From an uncultured Olsenella sp. (lineage in GTDB: Bacteria; Actinomycetota; Coriobacteriia; Coriobacteriales; Atopobiaceae), in NCBI GenBank assembly GCA_959598545.1, contig CAUGFC010000033.1:1-17238 (forward strand): a stretch of DNA of 17,238 nt, given 5' to 3'. Under the pieces are notes generated by a model. That model searched no databases. It worked only from the letters and a program-made list of their open reading frames with translations, and was not told the origin of the DNA. Both the position numbers and the translations under genes were made by a program. Positions 7,479-15,716 of this stretch are shown in pieces; position 1 is the stretch's first letter; each line of letters starts with the position of its first letter.

Positions 7479-8348
7479 ATGGCAAGCACCGCTGTCGCAA
7501 AGGCGGGATCTGACAGGAACCGCACCTTCCTCGCAATCCTGATCCCCGTGCTGATCCTGTTCTGCGCGTTCAACACGATTCCACTGCTCACCGGCTTCTT
7601 CTACAGCTTCACGGACTCCAAGGGCTACGGCGCGTTCGAGATCGTGGGCCTGCAGAACTACATCGACCTCTTCCAGGACGCCCGCGTGGGCAACTCGTAT
7701 CTGTTCACCTTCAAGATCGCCGTGGTCTCGACGATCCTGGTCAACGTGATCTCGCTCATGTTGGCCATCGGCCTCTCGAGCAAGATTAAGTTCAAGAGCG
7801 CCCTGCGCGGCATCTACTTCGTGCCCCGCATCCTCGGTGGCCTCGTCGTCGGCTACGTGTTCAGCTACTTCTTCACCTACATCGTGCCCGCCCTCACCGG
7901 GACGACCTCGATGCTCGCGAGCACCGAGTGGGCGTGGGTGGCCATCGTCGTGGTCCTCGTGTGGCAGGCCTGCGCCCAGACCACGATCATCTACATCACC
8001 GGCCTCTCGTCGGTGCCCGAGGACGTCTACGAGGCGGGCGCGCTCGACGGCGCAACCGGCTGGGACAAGTTCCGCTACCTCACGTTCCCGCTCATCATGC
8101 CGTCCATCACCACGAACATGGTCCTGGTCATGAAGGACATGCTGATGACCTTCGACCAGATCGTGGCCATGACCTCCGGCGGCCCGGCGCAGTCCACCGA
8201 GTCCATCTCGTACCTCATCTACCAGAACGGCCTCAACAACAGCCAGTTTGGCTTCCAGTGCGCCAACGCCGTCATCTTCTTCATCGTCATCGCCGTGATC
8301 TCCATCGCGCAGACGAAGTTCCTGAACAGTAAGGAGGAGCAGCTCTAA
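7479..8348 (+). CDS. msmF: Sugar ABC transporter permease (MsmF type)
   Basis: One of two membrane-spanning subunits forming the transport channel. The 289-residue protein has about six hydrophobic helices, beginning with LAILIPVLILFCAFNTIPLL and ending with a last helix near residues 265-282. The EAA loop that docks on the ATPase is seen as EDVYEAGALDGATGWDKFRYLTF at about 181-205, the CUT1 version of the motif. Length and layout match MalF/MsmF-type proteins that lack the long periplasmic loop of E. coli MalF. ATG 7479 has a strong AAGGAGGGG site and follows the lipoprotein stop by 15 bases. Its TAA overlaps the next ATG by one base, so translation of the two permeases is probably coupled. 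Confidence 0.93.
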   Translation: MASTAVAKAGSDRNRTFLAILIPVLILFCAFNTIPLLTGFFYSFTDSKGYGAFEIVGLQNYIDLFQDARVGNSYLFTFKIAVVSTILVNVISLMLAIGLSSKIKFKSALRGIYFVPRILGGLVVGYVFSYFFTYIVPALTGTTSMLASTEWAWVAIVVVLVWQACAQTTIIYITGLSSVPEDVYEAGALDGATGWDKFRYLTFPLIMPSITTNMVLVMKDMLMTFDQIVAMTSGGPAQSTESISYLIYQNGLNNSQFGFQCANAVIFFIVIAVISIAQTKFLNSKEEQL

Positions 8349-9205
8349 TGGCTAACAACACTGTTCCTATCAAGGTCAAGGAGCGGGTCAACTGGCCCAT
8401 CACCATCCTGCTCATCGTCGGCCTCATCACCATCATCTTCCCGCTCTACATGGCCGTGGTCATCGCCTTCAAGGACCCCTCCGAGATGACCAACGACATC
8501 GCGGGCATCCTGTCGCTGCCCTCCACGTGGTCCCTCGACAACTTCATCGAGGCCATCCAGGTCACCGACTTCGCCCACTCGTTCATGAACTCGCTGATCA
8601 TCACCGTGGCGGCCGTCGTGGTCTCCATCGTGGTCCACAGCCTCGCGGCCTATGCGATCGGGCGCAACATGGACTCCAAGAAGCTCTTCAAGGCGTCCTA
8701 CTACTTCATCGTCGCCGGCATGTACGTGCCCTTCGCGATCTTGATGATGCCGCTCGTCAAGCAGACCGCCATCCTGCACCTGGACAACATGGTCGGTGTC
8801 ATGATCCTCTACGTGGTCTTCTACATGCCGATGAACATGATGCTCTACACCGGCTACCTGAGGAACATCCCCACCGCCCTCGAGGAGGCCGCGCGCGTCG
8901 ACGGTGCGTCCACCTGGACCACCTACTGGAAGGTCATCTTCCCGCTCATGAAGCCCATGCACGCCACCGTCGCCGTCATCACCGGCCTGGCCGTGTGGAA
9001 CGACGTCATGACCCCGCTCGTCATCATGGGAGGCTCCGGCGTGAACACGCTGCCGCTCGCCCAGATGAACTTCCAGACGGCCTTCGCCACGAACTACAAC
9101 CTGGCCTTCGCCTCCTACCTGCTCGCCATGCTCCCGATGATCATCTTCTACATCGTGGCGCAGAAGCAGATCATCGGCGGCGTCACCAACGGTGCCGTGA
9201 AGTAG
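8348..9205 (+). CDS. msmG: Sugar ABC transporter permease (MsmG type)
   Basis: The partner permease subunit, 285 residues, of the MalG/MsmG type. It starts with a short polar N terminus and a first helix (ITILLIVGLITIIFPLYMAVVIAF), followed by about five more helices. The EAA loop is seen as TALEEAARVDGASTWTTYWKVIFP at about 176-200. The typical C-terminal region GVNTLPLAQMNFQ...PMIIFYIVAQKQIIGGVTNGAVK is complete, the final GGVT.GAVK being characteristic of this subunit. ATG 8348 shares one base with the TAA of the preceding permease, and an AAGGAGG site lies about 10 bases upstream inside that gene. The next gene follows after 136 bases containing a hairpin. Confidence 0.94.
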   Translation: MANNTVPIKVKERVNWPITILLIVGLITIIFPLYMAVVIAFKDPSEMTNDIAGILSLPSTWSLDNFIEAIQVTDFAHSFMNSLIITVAAVVVSIVVHSLAAYAIGRNMDSKKLFKASYYFIVAGMYVPFAILMMPLVKQTAILHLDNMVGVMILYVVFYMPMNMMLYTGYLRNIPTALEEAARVDGASTWTTYWKVIFPLMKPMHATVAVITGLAVWNDVMTPLVIMGGSGVNTLPLAQMNFQTAFATNYNLAFASYLLAMLPMIIFYIVAQKQIIGGVTNGAVK

Positions 9206-9245
9206 GCCTCGTGATGAACGTAGGGCATCTGTAAAGATTCCCCCT

Positions 9246-9283
9246 GACGCCCGGAATCCGCCGCATGACGGGTTCCGGGCGTC
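9246..9283 (+). terminator. Hairpin between permease and alpha-galactosidase genes
   Basis: GACGCCCGGAA (9246-9256) and TTCCGGGCGTC (9273-9283) form a perfect 11-bp stem around a 16-base loop that has a further short CCG/CGG pairing. There is no T-run after it (CCCC follows), so it may act as a partial terminator or as an RNA-stabilising stem that sets different levels for transporter and enzyme. No separate promoter for the downstream gene could be identified in 9284-9341. Confidence 0.55.
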
Positions 9284-9341
9284 CCCAAATGCGCTACATT
9301 CGCCTTTGCACTTTTAGGCATACGAGAGAAACCGAGGAACC

Positions 9342-11531
9342 ATGCCCCTGTCGTACGACGCCCCCGCGCGCCTCCTCACCATCTCAACGGATAACTCCAC
9401 CTATCAGATGAAGGTCGACGAGTACGGCTACCTGCTCCATCTCTACTACGGCGCACGTGCGGAGGGGGACCTGTCCTACCTCCTCACGTACTGCGACCGC
9501 AGCGGCATGTGTGGCTGCCCGCACGACGTGGCGGACCGCACCTACTCGCTCGACTTCCTCCCGCAGGAGTACCCCTTCCAGGGCTCCGGCGACATGCGCA
9601 GCCCGATGCTGCTCGTCCGCGACGCCGAGGGCACCTTCGGCGGCGACCTGCGCTACAAGTGCCACGAGATCCGTCCGGGCAAGTATGACCTGCCGGGGCT
9701 TCCCGCCGTCTACGCGGGCGAGAAGGACGACGCCGAGACCCTCTCGGTGACGCTCGCCGACGAGCGCCTGGGCCTCGAGGTCGAGCTGCTCTACGGTGTC
9801 CTGCCCAAGCTGGACATCATCACCCGCGCCGCGATTGTCCGTAACAACGGAGACGCCCGCGTCACCGTGGAGAAGCTCCAGAGCGCCTGCCTCGACTTCG
9901 TGACCGGCGACTTCGACGTCATCACCTTCGACGGGCGCCACGCGATGGAGCGCCGTCCCACACGCCGCCACCTCCTAAACGGCTCGCTCTCCGTGGGCAG
10001 CCGCCGCGGCATGTCCTCCAACCAGTACAACCCGGTCATGATCGCCTGCGACCACGCCGCCACCGAGACCTCGGGCCGCTGCTGGTCCATGAGCTTCGTC
10101 TACAGCGGCGGGTTTCTCGCCGAGGCGGAGCGTGACCAGTACGACCAGTCCCGCATCCAGATGGGTCTCGACGACGACCTCTTCTCCTACCCGCTCGAGC
10201 CGGGCGAGAAGATCGTGGCGCCCGAGGTCATCATGACCTACTCGGATGCCGGCCTGGAGAAGATCTCCCACAACCTGCACCGCTGCATCCGCCGCAACGT
10301 CTGCCGCGGCCCCTGGCGCGACGCCCCGCGCCCCATCCTCATCAACAGCTGGGAGGCCTGCTACTTCGACTTCACGGGCGACAAGCTCGTGGAGCTCGCG
10401 AAGAAGGCCGCCGAGCTGGGGCTGGACATGCTCGTCATGGACGACGGCTGGTTTGGCGCGCGCAACGACGACCACCGTGGCCTCGGTGACTGGCAGCCCA
10501 ACATGGCCAAGCTCGGCGGCACGGTTGCCGACCTCGCCCGCCGCGTGAACGAGGTGGGCCTGGGCTTTGGCGTCTGGGTGGAGCCCGAGATGGTGAACGA
10601 GGACTCTGACCTCTTCCGCGCGCACCCCGACTGGGCGCTCACCGTTCCTGGCAAGGAGCCCGTGCTCGGTCGCGACCAGCTGGTGCTGGACCTCTCGCGG
10701 CCTGAGGTGCGCGACAACCTCTACGAGCAGCTCTGCGCCGTGCTCGACCAGGGCGGCATCGACTACGTCAAGTGGGACTACAACCGCTCGATCGTGGACG
10801 TGTACTCACGTACCGCCTCCGACCAGGGCAAGGTCCTCTATGACTACATGCTCGGCCTCTACGACCTTCTCGAGCGCATCCGCACGCGCTACCCGGAGCT
10901 CCTCATCGAGGGCTGCTCTGCGGGCGGCGGCCGCTTTGACGCGGGCATGCTCTACTACACGCCCCAGATCTGGACGTCCGACAACACCGACGCCCGCAAC
11001 CGCCTGGAGATTCAGTACGGCACCTCCTTTGGCTACCCGTGCTCGGCGATGGGCGCGCATGTCTCCGCCTGCCCCAACGAGATCACCGGCCGCACCGTTC
11101 CTCTCGGCGCCCGCGGGACCGTGGCCATGGGCGGCGGCGCATTTGGCTACGAGCTCGACCTCATGGAGCTGAACGACCGTGCCTGCGAGCTCATCAAGAG
11201 CCAGGTCAAGACTTACCGCACGATTGAGCACCTCGTGCGCGAGGGCCTCTTCTACCGTCTGACCGACCCCAAGGACGCCACGCTTGCGGCCTGGGAGTTT
11301 GTCTCCGAGGACGGCGCGGAGGCGCTCGTCTGCGCCGTGGTGACGCGCGTTGACGGCTACGGACTGGCCAATTACGTCGTTCCGCGCGGCCTCACGCCGG
11401 GCGCGAGCTACCGCATGGTGAGCAACGGCCGCGTCTACTCCGCCGACGCCCTCATGGACATGGGTCTGCCCGTCTCCGTGCCCGCCACGCCGTACGAGAG
11501 CTTCATGTACCGCTTCGAGAGGGTTGACTAG
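9342..11531 (+). CDS. aga: Alpha-galactosidase, glycoside hydrolase family 36
   Basis: Hydrolyses terminal alpha-1,6-linked galactose from melibiose, raffinose and stachyose with retention of configuration. The 729-residue length is typical for GH36 bacterial enzymes. An N-terminal beta-sandwich domain is followed by the catalytic barrel with WEACYFDFTGDKL, MDDGWFGARNDD, GVWVEPEMVNEDSDL, the nucleophile motif YVKWDYNRS (D479), EGCSAGGGRFD and the acid/base motif WTSDNTDA (D547); these numbers are almost the same as in the Geobacillus AgaA family members. A C-terminal beta domain ends in YESFMYRFERV. No signal peptide is seen, so it acts in the cytoplasm on sugar brought in by the upstream transporter. 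ATG 9342 follows GAGGAACC. It is the last gene of the rightward cluster, and it converges on the alpha-glucosidase gene. Confidence 0.96.
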   Translation: MPLSYDAPARLLTISTDNSTYQMKVDEYGYLLHLYYGARAEGDLSYLLTYCDRSGMCGCPHDVADRTYSLDFLPQEYPFQGSGDMRSPMLLVRDAEGTFGGDLRYKCHEIRPGKYDLPGLPAVYAGEKDDAETLSVTLADERLGLEVELLYGVLPKLDIITRAAIVRNNGDARVTVEKLQSACLDFVTGDFDVITFDGRHAMERRPTRRHLLNGSLSVGSRRGMSSNQYNPVMIACDHAATETSGRCWSMSFVYSGGFLAEAERDQYDQSRIQMGLDDDLFSYPLEPGEKIVAPEVIMTYSDAGLEKISHNLHRCIRRNVCRGPWRDAPRPILINSWEACYFDFTGDKLVELAKKAAELGLDMLVMDDGWFGARNDDHRGLGDWQPNMAKLGGTVADLARRVNEVGLGFGVWVEPEMVNEDSDLFRAHPDWALTVPGKEPVLGRDQLVLDLSRPEVRDNLYEQLCAVLDQGGIDYVKWDYNRSIVDVYSRTASDQGKVLYDYMLGLYDLLERIRTRYPELLIEGCSAGGGRFDAGMLYYTPQIWTSDNTDARNRLEIQYGTSFGYPCSAMGAHVSACPNEITGRTVPLGARGTVAMGGGAFGYELDLMELNDRACELIKSQVKTYRTIEHLVREGLFYRLTDPKDATLAAWEFVSEDGAEALVCAVVTRVDGYGLANYVVPRGLTPGASYRMVSNGRVYSADALMDMGLPVSVPATPYESFMYRFERVD

Positions 11532-11550
11532 TCGCTCGTGCACAAGGGGT

Positions 11551-11612
11551 CGCCCCGGGCCTCTCTCCGAGAAGTGCGCTGCGCGGAACTTCTCTCCGAG
11601 AGGCCCGGGGCG
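11551..11612. terminator. Long symmetrical hairpin, bidirectional terminator
   Basis: A 15-bp perfect stem (11551-11565 with 11598-11612, including GCCCCGGGCCTCTC) is followed by a symmetrical internal loop of TCC opposite TCC, then a second 7-bp stem (GAGAAGT, 11569-11575, with ACTTCTC, 11588-11594) and a 12-base loop. It fills the 116-bp gap between two convergent genes and can terminate transcription from both sides. No T-run is present. Confidence 0.75.
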
Positions 11613-11647
11613 GCCTGCGTTCGATCGGTAGTCTGTGACGGAATGAT

Positions 11648-13354
11648 CTAGCTGACGGTCCAGACGGTGGCGTCGGTGGGGAGCTTGCCGTCCACGAGAG
11701 GGACGCTGGCGAGAAGGACCTCGCCCTCGGGAAGCTCGACGGGGCGTGTGCCGAAGTTGGTCACGCTCGTGAGCATCCGGCCGTCCGCGGTGGGGCGACG
11801 GTAGGCGATGACCTGGTCGTCGTAGTCGTCCGCCCACGTGAGCGACGTGTCGCCGGTGGCCGTGAGCAGCTCGGCACGCAGCGCGAGGGCACGGCGGTAG
11901 AACCACAGCATCGAACCCTCGTCCGCCTCCTCGGCATCCGCCGCGAAGGCACCGAACCACGCGGGCTGCGGCAGGTGCGGGGCAGCGTGGCTCTCGCCCA
12001 GCGAGAATCCGAAGGCGTCGGTTGGGTCGTCCGCCACCCAGGGCAGCGGCACGCGGCAGCCGTCGCGTCCCTTGATGGCGTCGCCGTGCGCGCTCATGCG
12101 GGCCTCGGGGTCCTCGAGCGCCTCCCAGGGGATGTCCGCCACCTCAAAGAGGCCCAGCTCCTCGCCCTGGTAGAGGTAGACGGAGCCGGGGAGCCCCAGC
12201 TCCATGAGCAGGGCGGCGCGGGCGCGGCGCGCTCCCAGCTCGCGGTCCTCCACGTAGGTCCTGCCGTCCCGGAGCAGCCAGTCGTTCACCAGCTGATGGT
12301 GCACGAGCGAGCGCACCTGCGGCAGGCCGAAGCGCGTGGCGTGCCGCGGCATGTCGTGGTTGGAGAGGACCCAGGTGGTCGTGGAGCGGGAGCGCTCGGC
12401 GGCGGCGAGACCCTCCTCGATGGCGTGGCGGAAGTCGTCGGCGAACCAGTCCGTCTTGGCGAACTCGAAGTTGAACACCTGGCCCAGCTCCTCGGGGGAG
12501 GCGTACATCCACTGGTGCTCGGGTGCCACCCAGGCCTCGGCCACGGCGAAGCGCGGCGGGTCGTACTCGTTGAAGACCTGCCGCCACTCGCGGTAGATGT
12601 CGTGCACCTCGGGACGGTCCCAGAGCGGGTTGTCGCCGCCGGTCCCGTCCTGGGAGAGGCTCGCCTGGTCGGGGTCGTCTGGCCACTCCTCCAGCGGGCG
12701 GCTGTCAAGGTCCTTGGCCAGCGCGTGCGCCACGTCGATGCGGAAGCCGTCCACGCCGCGGTCGCTCCAGAAGCGCAGCGTTCGCTTGAAGTCCTCGTGG
12801 ACCTCGGGGCTCTTCCAGTTGAGGTCGGCCTGCTCGACGGCAAAGAGGTGCAGGTACCACTCTCCGTCGCCCACCGGCTCCCAGCCGGGGCCGCCGAAGG
12901 TTGACTTCCAGCCGTTGGGGGGCAGCTCGCCGTGCTCGCCGCGTCCGGGACGGAAGACGTAGCGGTCGCGCTCGGGCGAGCCGGGGCCGGCCGCCAGCGC
13001 CTCCTTGAACCAGGGGTGCTCGGTCGAGGTGTGGTTGGGGACGATGTCTACGATCACCTTTATCCCGGCGGCGTGCGCGGCGCCGACCATCTCGTCAAAG
13101 TCTTCGAGGGTCCCCAGTCGCGGGTCGACGTTCCGGTAGTCTGCCACGTCGTAGCCGCCGTCGGCGAGCGGGGAGGGGTAGAACGGAGAGAGCCAGATGG
13201 CGTCGATTCCCAGCTCTCTCAGATACCCCATGCGCTCGGTGACGCCGCGGATGTCCCCCAGGCCGTCGGCGTTGGTGTCACGGAAGCTCCGCGGATAGAC
13301 CTGGTACACCACGGCCTGCTTCCACCAGTCTGCGCGCGCGTTGTCCTTCGTCAT
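11648..13354 (-). CDS. Alpha-glucosidase, glycoside hydrolase family 13
   Basis: A cytoplasmic exo-acting glucosidase of 568 residues that releases glucose from the ends of short alpha-glucosides. The GH13 signatures are complete: WWKQAVVYQVYPRSF at the start, IVPNHTS, the nucleophile motif DGFRIDVAH (D207), acid/base VAEAWV (E273) and LSNHDMPRHATRFG (transition-state D334). The DVAH and NHDxxRHATR patterns resemble actinobacterial alpha-glucosidases (probably subfamily GH13_30) more than trehalose- or sucrose-specific relatives. Start choice: ATG 13354 (MTKDNARADWW) follows AGAAAGGAGC; the frame is open further upstream only through intergenic repeat sequence. It is the third gene of a leftward operon after malQ and glgP, so linear maltodextrins are the likely main substrates; sucrose or isomaltose activity is possible. 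No signal peptide. Confidence 0.93.
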   Translation of the reverse strand: MTKDNARADWWKQAVVYQVYPRSFRDTNADGLGDIRGVTERMGYLRELGIDAIWLSPFYPSPLADGGYDVADYRNVDPRLGTLEDFDEMVGAAHAAGIKVIVDIVPNHTSTEHPWFKEALAAGPGSPERDRYVFRPGRGEHGELPPNGWKSTFGGPGWEPVGDGEWYLHLFAVEQADLNWKSPEVHEDFKRTLRFWSDRGVDGFRIDVAHALAKDLDSRPLEEWPDDPDQASLSQDGTGGDNPLWDRPEVHDIYREWRQVFNEYDPPRFAVAEAWVAPEHQWMYASPEELGQVFNFEFAKTDWFADDFRHAIEEGLAAAERSRSTTTWVLSNHDMPRHATRFGLPQVRSLVHHQLVNDWLLRDGRTYVEDRELGARRARAALLMELGLPGSVYLYQGEELGLFEVADIPWEALEDPEARMSAHGDAIKGRDGCRVPLPWVADDPTDAFGFSLGESHAAPHLPQPAWFGAFAADAEEADEGSMLWFYRRALALRAELLTATGDTSLTWADDYDDQVIAYRRPTADGRMLTSVTNFGTRPVELPEGEVLLASVPLVDGKLPTDATVWTVS

Positions 13355-13370
13355 GTCGTGCTCCTTTCTG

Positions 13371-13426
13371 CAAATTGGGGACGTGTTTTTTCTCTCAGAG
13401 AAAAGGGGACAGGCCCACGCGGGCCC
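13371..13426. repeat. REP-like element with palindromes between glgP and alpha-glucosidase
   Basis: The 91-bp gap between the two leftward genes holds AATTGGGGAC (13373-13382), the same 10 bases as at 3754-3763; a palindrome TTTTCTCTCAGAGAAAA (13388-13404); GGGGACAGG; and a small GC stem GGCCC/GGGCC (13412-13416 with 13421-13425). On the - strand the GC stem is followed by GTCCCCTTTT, which could give weak termination after glgP. Dispersed GGGGAC-type palindromes are often REP elements moved by IS200-like transposases; none is present here. Confidence 0.5.
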
Positions 13427-13445
13427 GTCGCGGACTCGCCGGGCG

Positions 13446-15716
13446 TCAGGACAGGTGCCAGATGTCGCGGTCGTACTCGCGGATGGTCCTGTCGGACGAG
13501 AAGAACCCGGACTTCGCAACGTTCACGAGGGCCTTCTCGCCCCAGGCGGAGCGGTCCTCGTAGTCGGCGAGGCAGCGCTCCTTCACGCTCACGTAGTCGT
13601 GCGCGTCGAGAAGGGCCATGAAGTAGTCCTTGGCCACGAAGTCGCGGTAGACGCGGGTGAGGCATCCCGCGTCACCATGCGCGAGCAGCTCCGGCGAGCA
13701 GATGAAGTCCAGCACCTCGGCGAGCTCGCCGTCCGCCTGCCAGTAGTCCCAGGGCCGATAGTCTCCGCGTGCATAGAGCCCGATGACGTCGGCGGAGGAG
13801 CGACCGAAGAGGTAGATGTTCTTCTCGCCCACGAGGTCCGCGATCTCCACGTTGGCGCCGTCGAGCGTGCCCAGCGTGACCGCGCCGTTGGCCATGAACT
13901 TCATGTTGGAGGTGCCGCTTGCCTCCTTGGACGCGAGCGAGATCTGCTCGGAGACGTCCGCCGCGGGGATGAGGTGCTCGGCGGCCGTGACGTTGTAGTT
14001 CTCCACGAAGACCAGACGCAACCACGGCGAGACCTGCGGGTCCTCGGAGATGAGGTGCGAGAGCGCCAGCAGGAGCGCGATCGTGTCCTTGGCCAGGGTG
14101 TAGGCCGGTGCCGCCTTGGCTCCAAAGACCATCGTGACCGGCCGACTGGGAACGTTTCCACGCTTGATCTGCAGGTACTTCCAGATGGCATAGAGGGCGT
14201 TCATCTGCTGACGCTTGTACTGGTGCATGCGCTTGACCTGGATGTCGAGGACGGAGTGCGGGTCGACCTCGATGCCCTGCTCAGCGCGCAGCCACGCCGC
14301 CAGGCGCCTCTTGTTTGCAACCTTCACGTCGAGGAGGCTCCGCACGAAGGCGGCGTCGTCGCGCAGGGCGAGAAGGTCCTCGAGGCGCGCGGCGTCGCGG
14401 ACCCAGCCGTCGCCGATGGCGTCGGTGACGAGCCCGGCGAGCGCGGGGTTGCAGCCCATGAGCCAGCGCCGGAAGGTGACGCCGTTCGTCTTGTTGGTGA
14501 ACTTGCCGGGATAGAGCTCGGCGAAGGGGCGCATCTCGGACTCCACGAGGATCTGGGTGTGCAGCGCCGCCACGCCGTTCACCGCGTGGGAGAAGTGCAC
14601 GTCCAGGTTTGCCATGTGGACCGTGTCGCCCCCGTCGATGACGGCCAGGCGCTCGTCGTCCGTGCGGGTGCGCGCGAGCGCGTCCAGCTGCCGGATCACG
14701 GGGACGATGCCGGGGGCCACCTGCTCGAGATAGTGCATCGGCCAGGTCTCCAGCGCCTCGGCGAGGATGGTGTGGTTGGTGTAGGCGCAGGTGCGCTCCA
14801 TGATGCCCGCCGCCTCCTCGAAGGCGAGGCCGCGCTCCATGAGCAGGCGCACGAGCTCGGGAATCACCATCGAGGGGTGGGTGTCGTTGATGTGGACGGC
14901 CACGTGCTCGGCGAGCTCCTCGGGAGCGAAGCCGCGCTCCTCGAGCTCGGCGAGGATGAGCTGCGCGCCAGCCGAGACCATGAAGTACTGCTGGTAGACG
15001 CGCAGGAGCCTGCCCGCCTCGTCGGAGTCGTCGGGGTAGAGGAAGCTCGTGAGGCCGTGGGTTACGTCGTGCTTGTCGAAGGCGATGCCGCGCCCGGGGG
15101 CCTCGGCCGGCTCCTCCACGTCGAAGAGGTGCAGGCGGTTTGCCACGCCGTTCTCGTACCCGGGGATCTCGATGTCGTACATGTGCGCCGCGAGCGGGCC
15201 AAAGCCAAAGGGCACCGAGAAGGACCGGCCCGTGTCCGTGAGCCAGCCCTCCGGCTCGATCCAGGGGTTGGGCTCCTCGTGCTGAACGCCTGCGGAGAGG
15301 TCCTGGCGGAAGAGGCCGTAGTGGTAGTTGAGGCCCACGCCGTCGCCGGGCAGGCCGAGCGAGGCGATGGAGTCGAGGAAGCACGCGGCGAGCCTGCCCA
15401 GGCCACCGTTGCCGAGCGAGGGCTCCGGCTCGCAGTCCTCCACGGCGGCGAGCGAGGTGCCGTGGGCGGCGAGAAGCGCCTCCACCTCGTCGACGAGCCC
15501 CAGGTTCACGAGGTTGGCGCGCAGGAGACGCCCCACCAGGAACTCGGCGGAGAAGTAGTAGAGCTTGCGCTCTCCTGCGGCCGGCGCGAGGCTCTTCTCG
15601 AGGTCGCGCGTGGCGCGCAGCAGCGCGCAGAAGAGCTGGCGGTCGCTGGCCCCGTCAAGTGTGGTGCCCATCTCGGCGAGCGCCGCGTCGAGGTTCTTTT
15701 CGAGGTTCATGCTCAT
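13446..15716 (-). CDS. glgP: Glycogen/maltodextrin phosphorylase
   Basis: Phosphorolyses alpha-1,4-glucan chains from the non-reducing end, giving glucose-1-phosphate, with pyridoxal phosphate as cofactor. The protein is 756 residues, the short bacterial GT35 type. Visible motifs: KLYYFSAEFLVGRLLRANL near the N terminus, EPEPSLGNGGLGRLAACFLDS, HINDTHPSM, NGVTFRRWL, VKRMHQYKRQQMN, and the cofactor-binding stretch EASGTSNMKFMANGAVTLGT with the PLP lysine K606. The end KNPDF-like tail (KSGFFSSDRTIREYDRDIWHL) is also typical. The ATG at 15716 overlaps the malQ TGA by four bases (ATGA), suggesting coupling; however GGGAGG lies only 1 base before it and 7 bases before a second ATG at 15710 (MNLEKN), so the true start may be 15710. 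No allosteric N-terminal extension is seen. Confidence 0.96.
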   Translation of the reverse strand: MSMNLEKNLDAALAEMGTTLDGASDRQLFCALLRATRDLEKSLAPAAGERKLYYFSAEFLVGRLLRANLVNLGLVDEVEALLAAHGTSLAAVEDCEPEPSLGNGGLGRLAACFLDSIASLGLPGDGVGLNYHYGLFRQDLSAGVQHEEPNPWIEPEGWLTDTGRSFSVPFGFGPLAAHMYDIEIPGYENGVANRLHLFDVEEPAEAPGRGIAFDKHDVTHGLTSFLYPDDSDEAGRLLRVYQQYFMVSAGAQLILAELEERGFAPEELAEHVAVHINDTHPSMVIPELVRLLMERGLAFEEAAGIMERTCAYTNHTILAEALETWPMHYLEQVAPGIVPVIRQLDALARTRTDDERLAVIDGGDTVHMANLDVHFSHAVNGVAALHTQILVESEMRPFAELYPGKFTNKTNGVTFRRWLMGCNPALAGLVTDAIGDGWVRDAARLEDLLALRDDAAFVRSLLDVKVANKRRLAAWLRAEQGIEVDPHSVLDIQVKRMHQYKRQQMNALYAIWKYLQIKRGNVPSRPVTMVFGAKAAPAYTLAKDTIALLLALSHLISEDPQVSPWLRLVFVENYNVTAAEHLIPAADVSEQISLASKEASGTSNMKFMANGAVTLGTLDGANVEIADLVGEKNIYLFGRSSADVIGLYARGDYRPWDYWQADGELAEVLDFICSPELLAHGDAGCLTRVYRDFVAKDYFMALLDAHDYVSVKERCLADYEDRSAWGEKALVNVAKSGFFSSDRTIREYDRDIWHLS

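Noticed and set aside
13355..13519. Upstream extension of the alpha-glucosidase to 13519
   Set aside because: It reads through the REP-like gap and into glgP; ATG 13354 has a good AGAAAGGAG ribosome-binding site and matches the family start.
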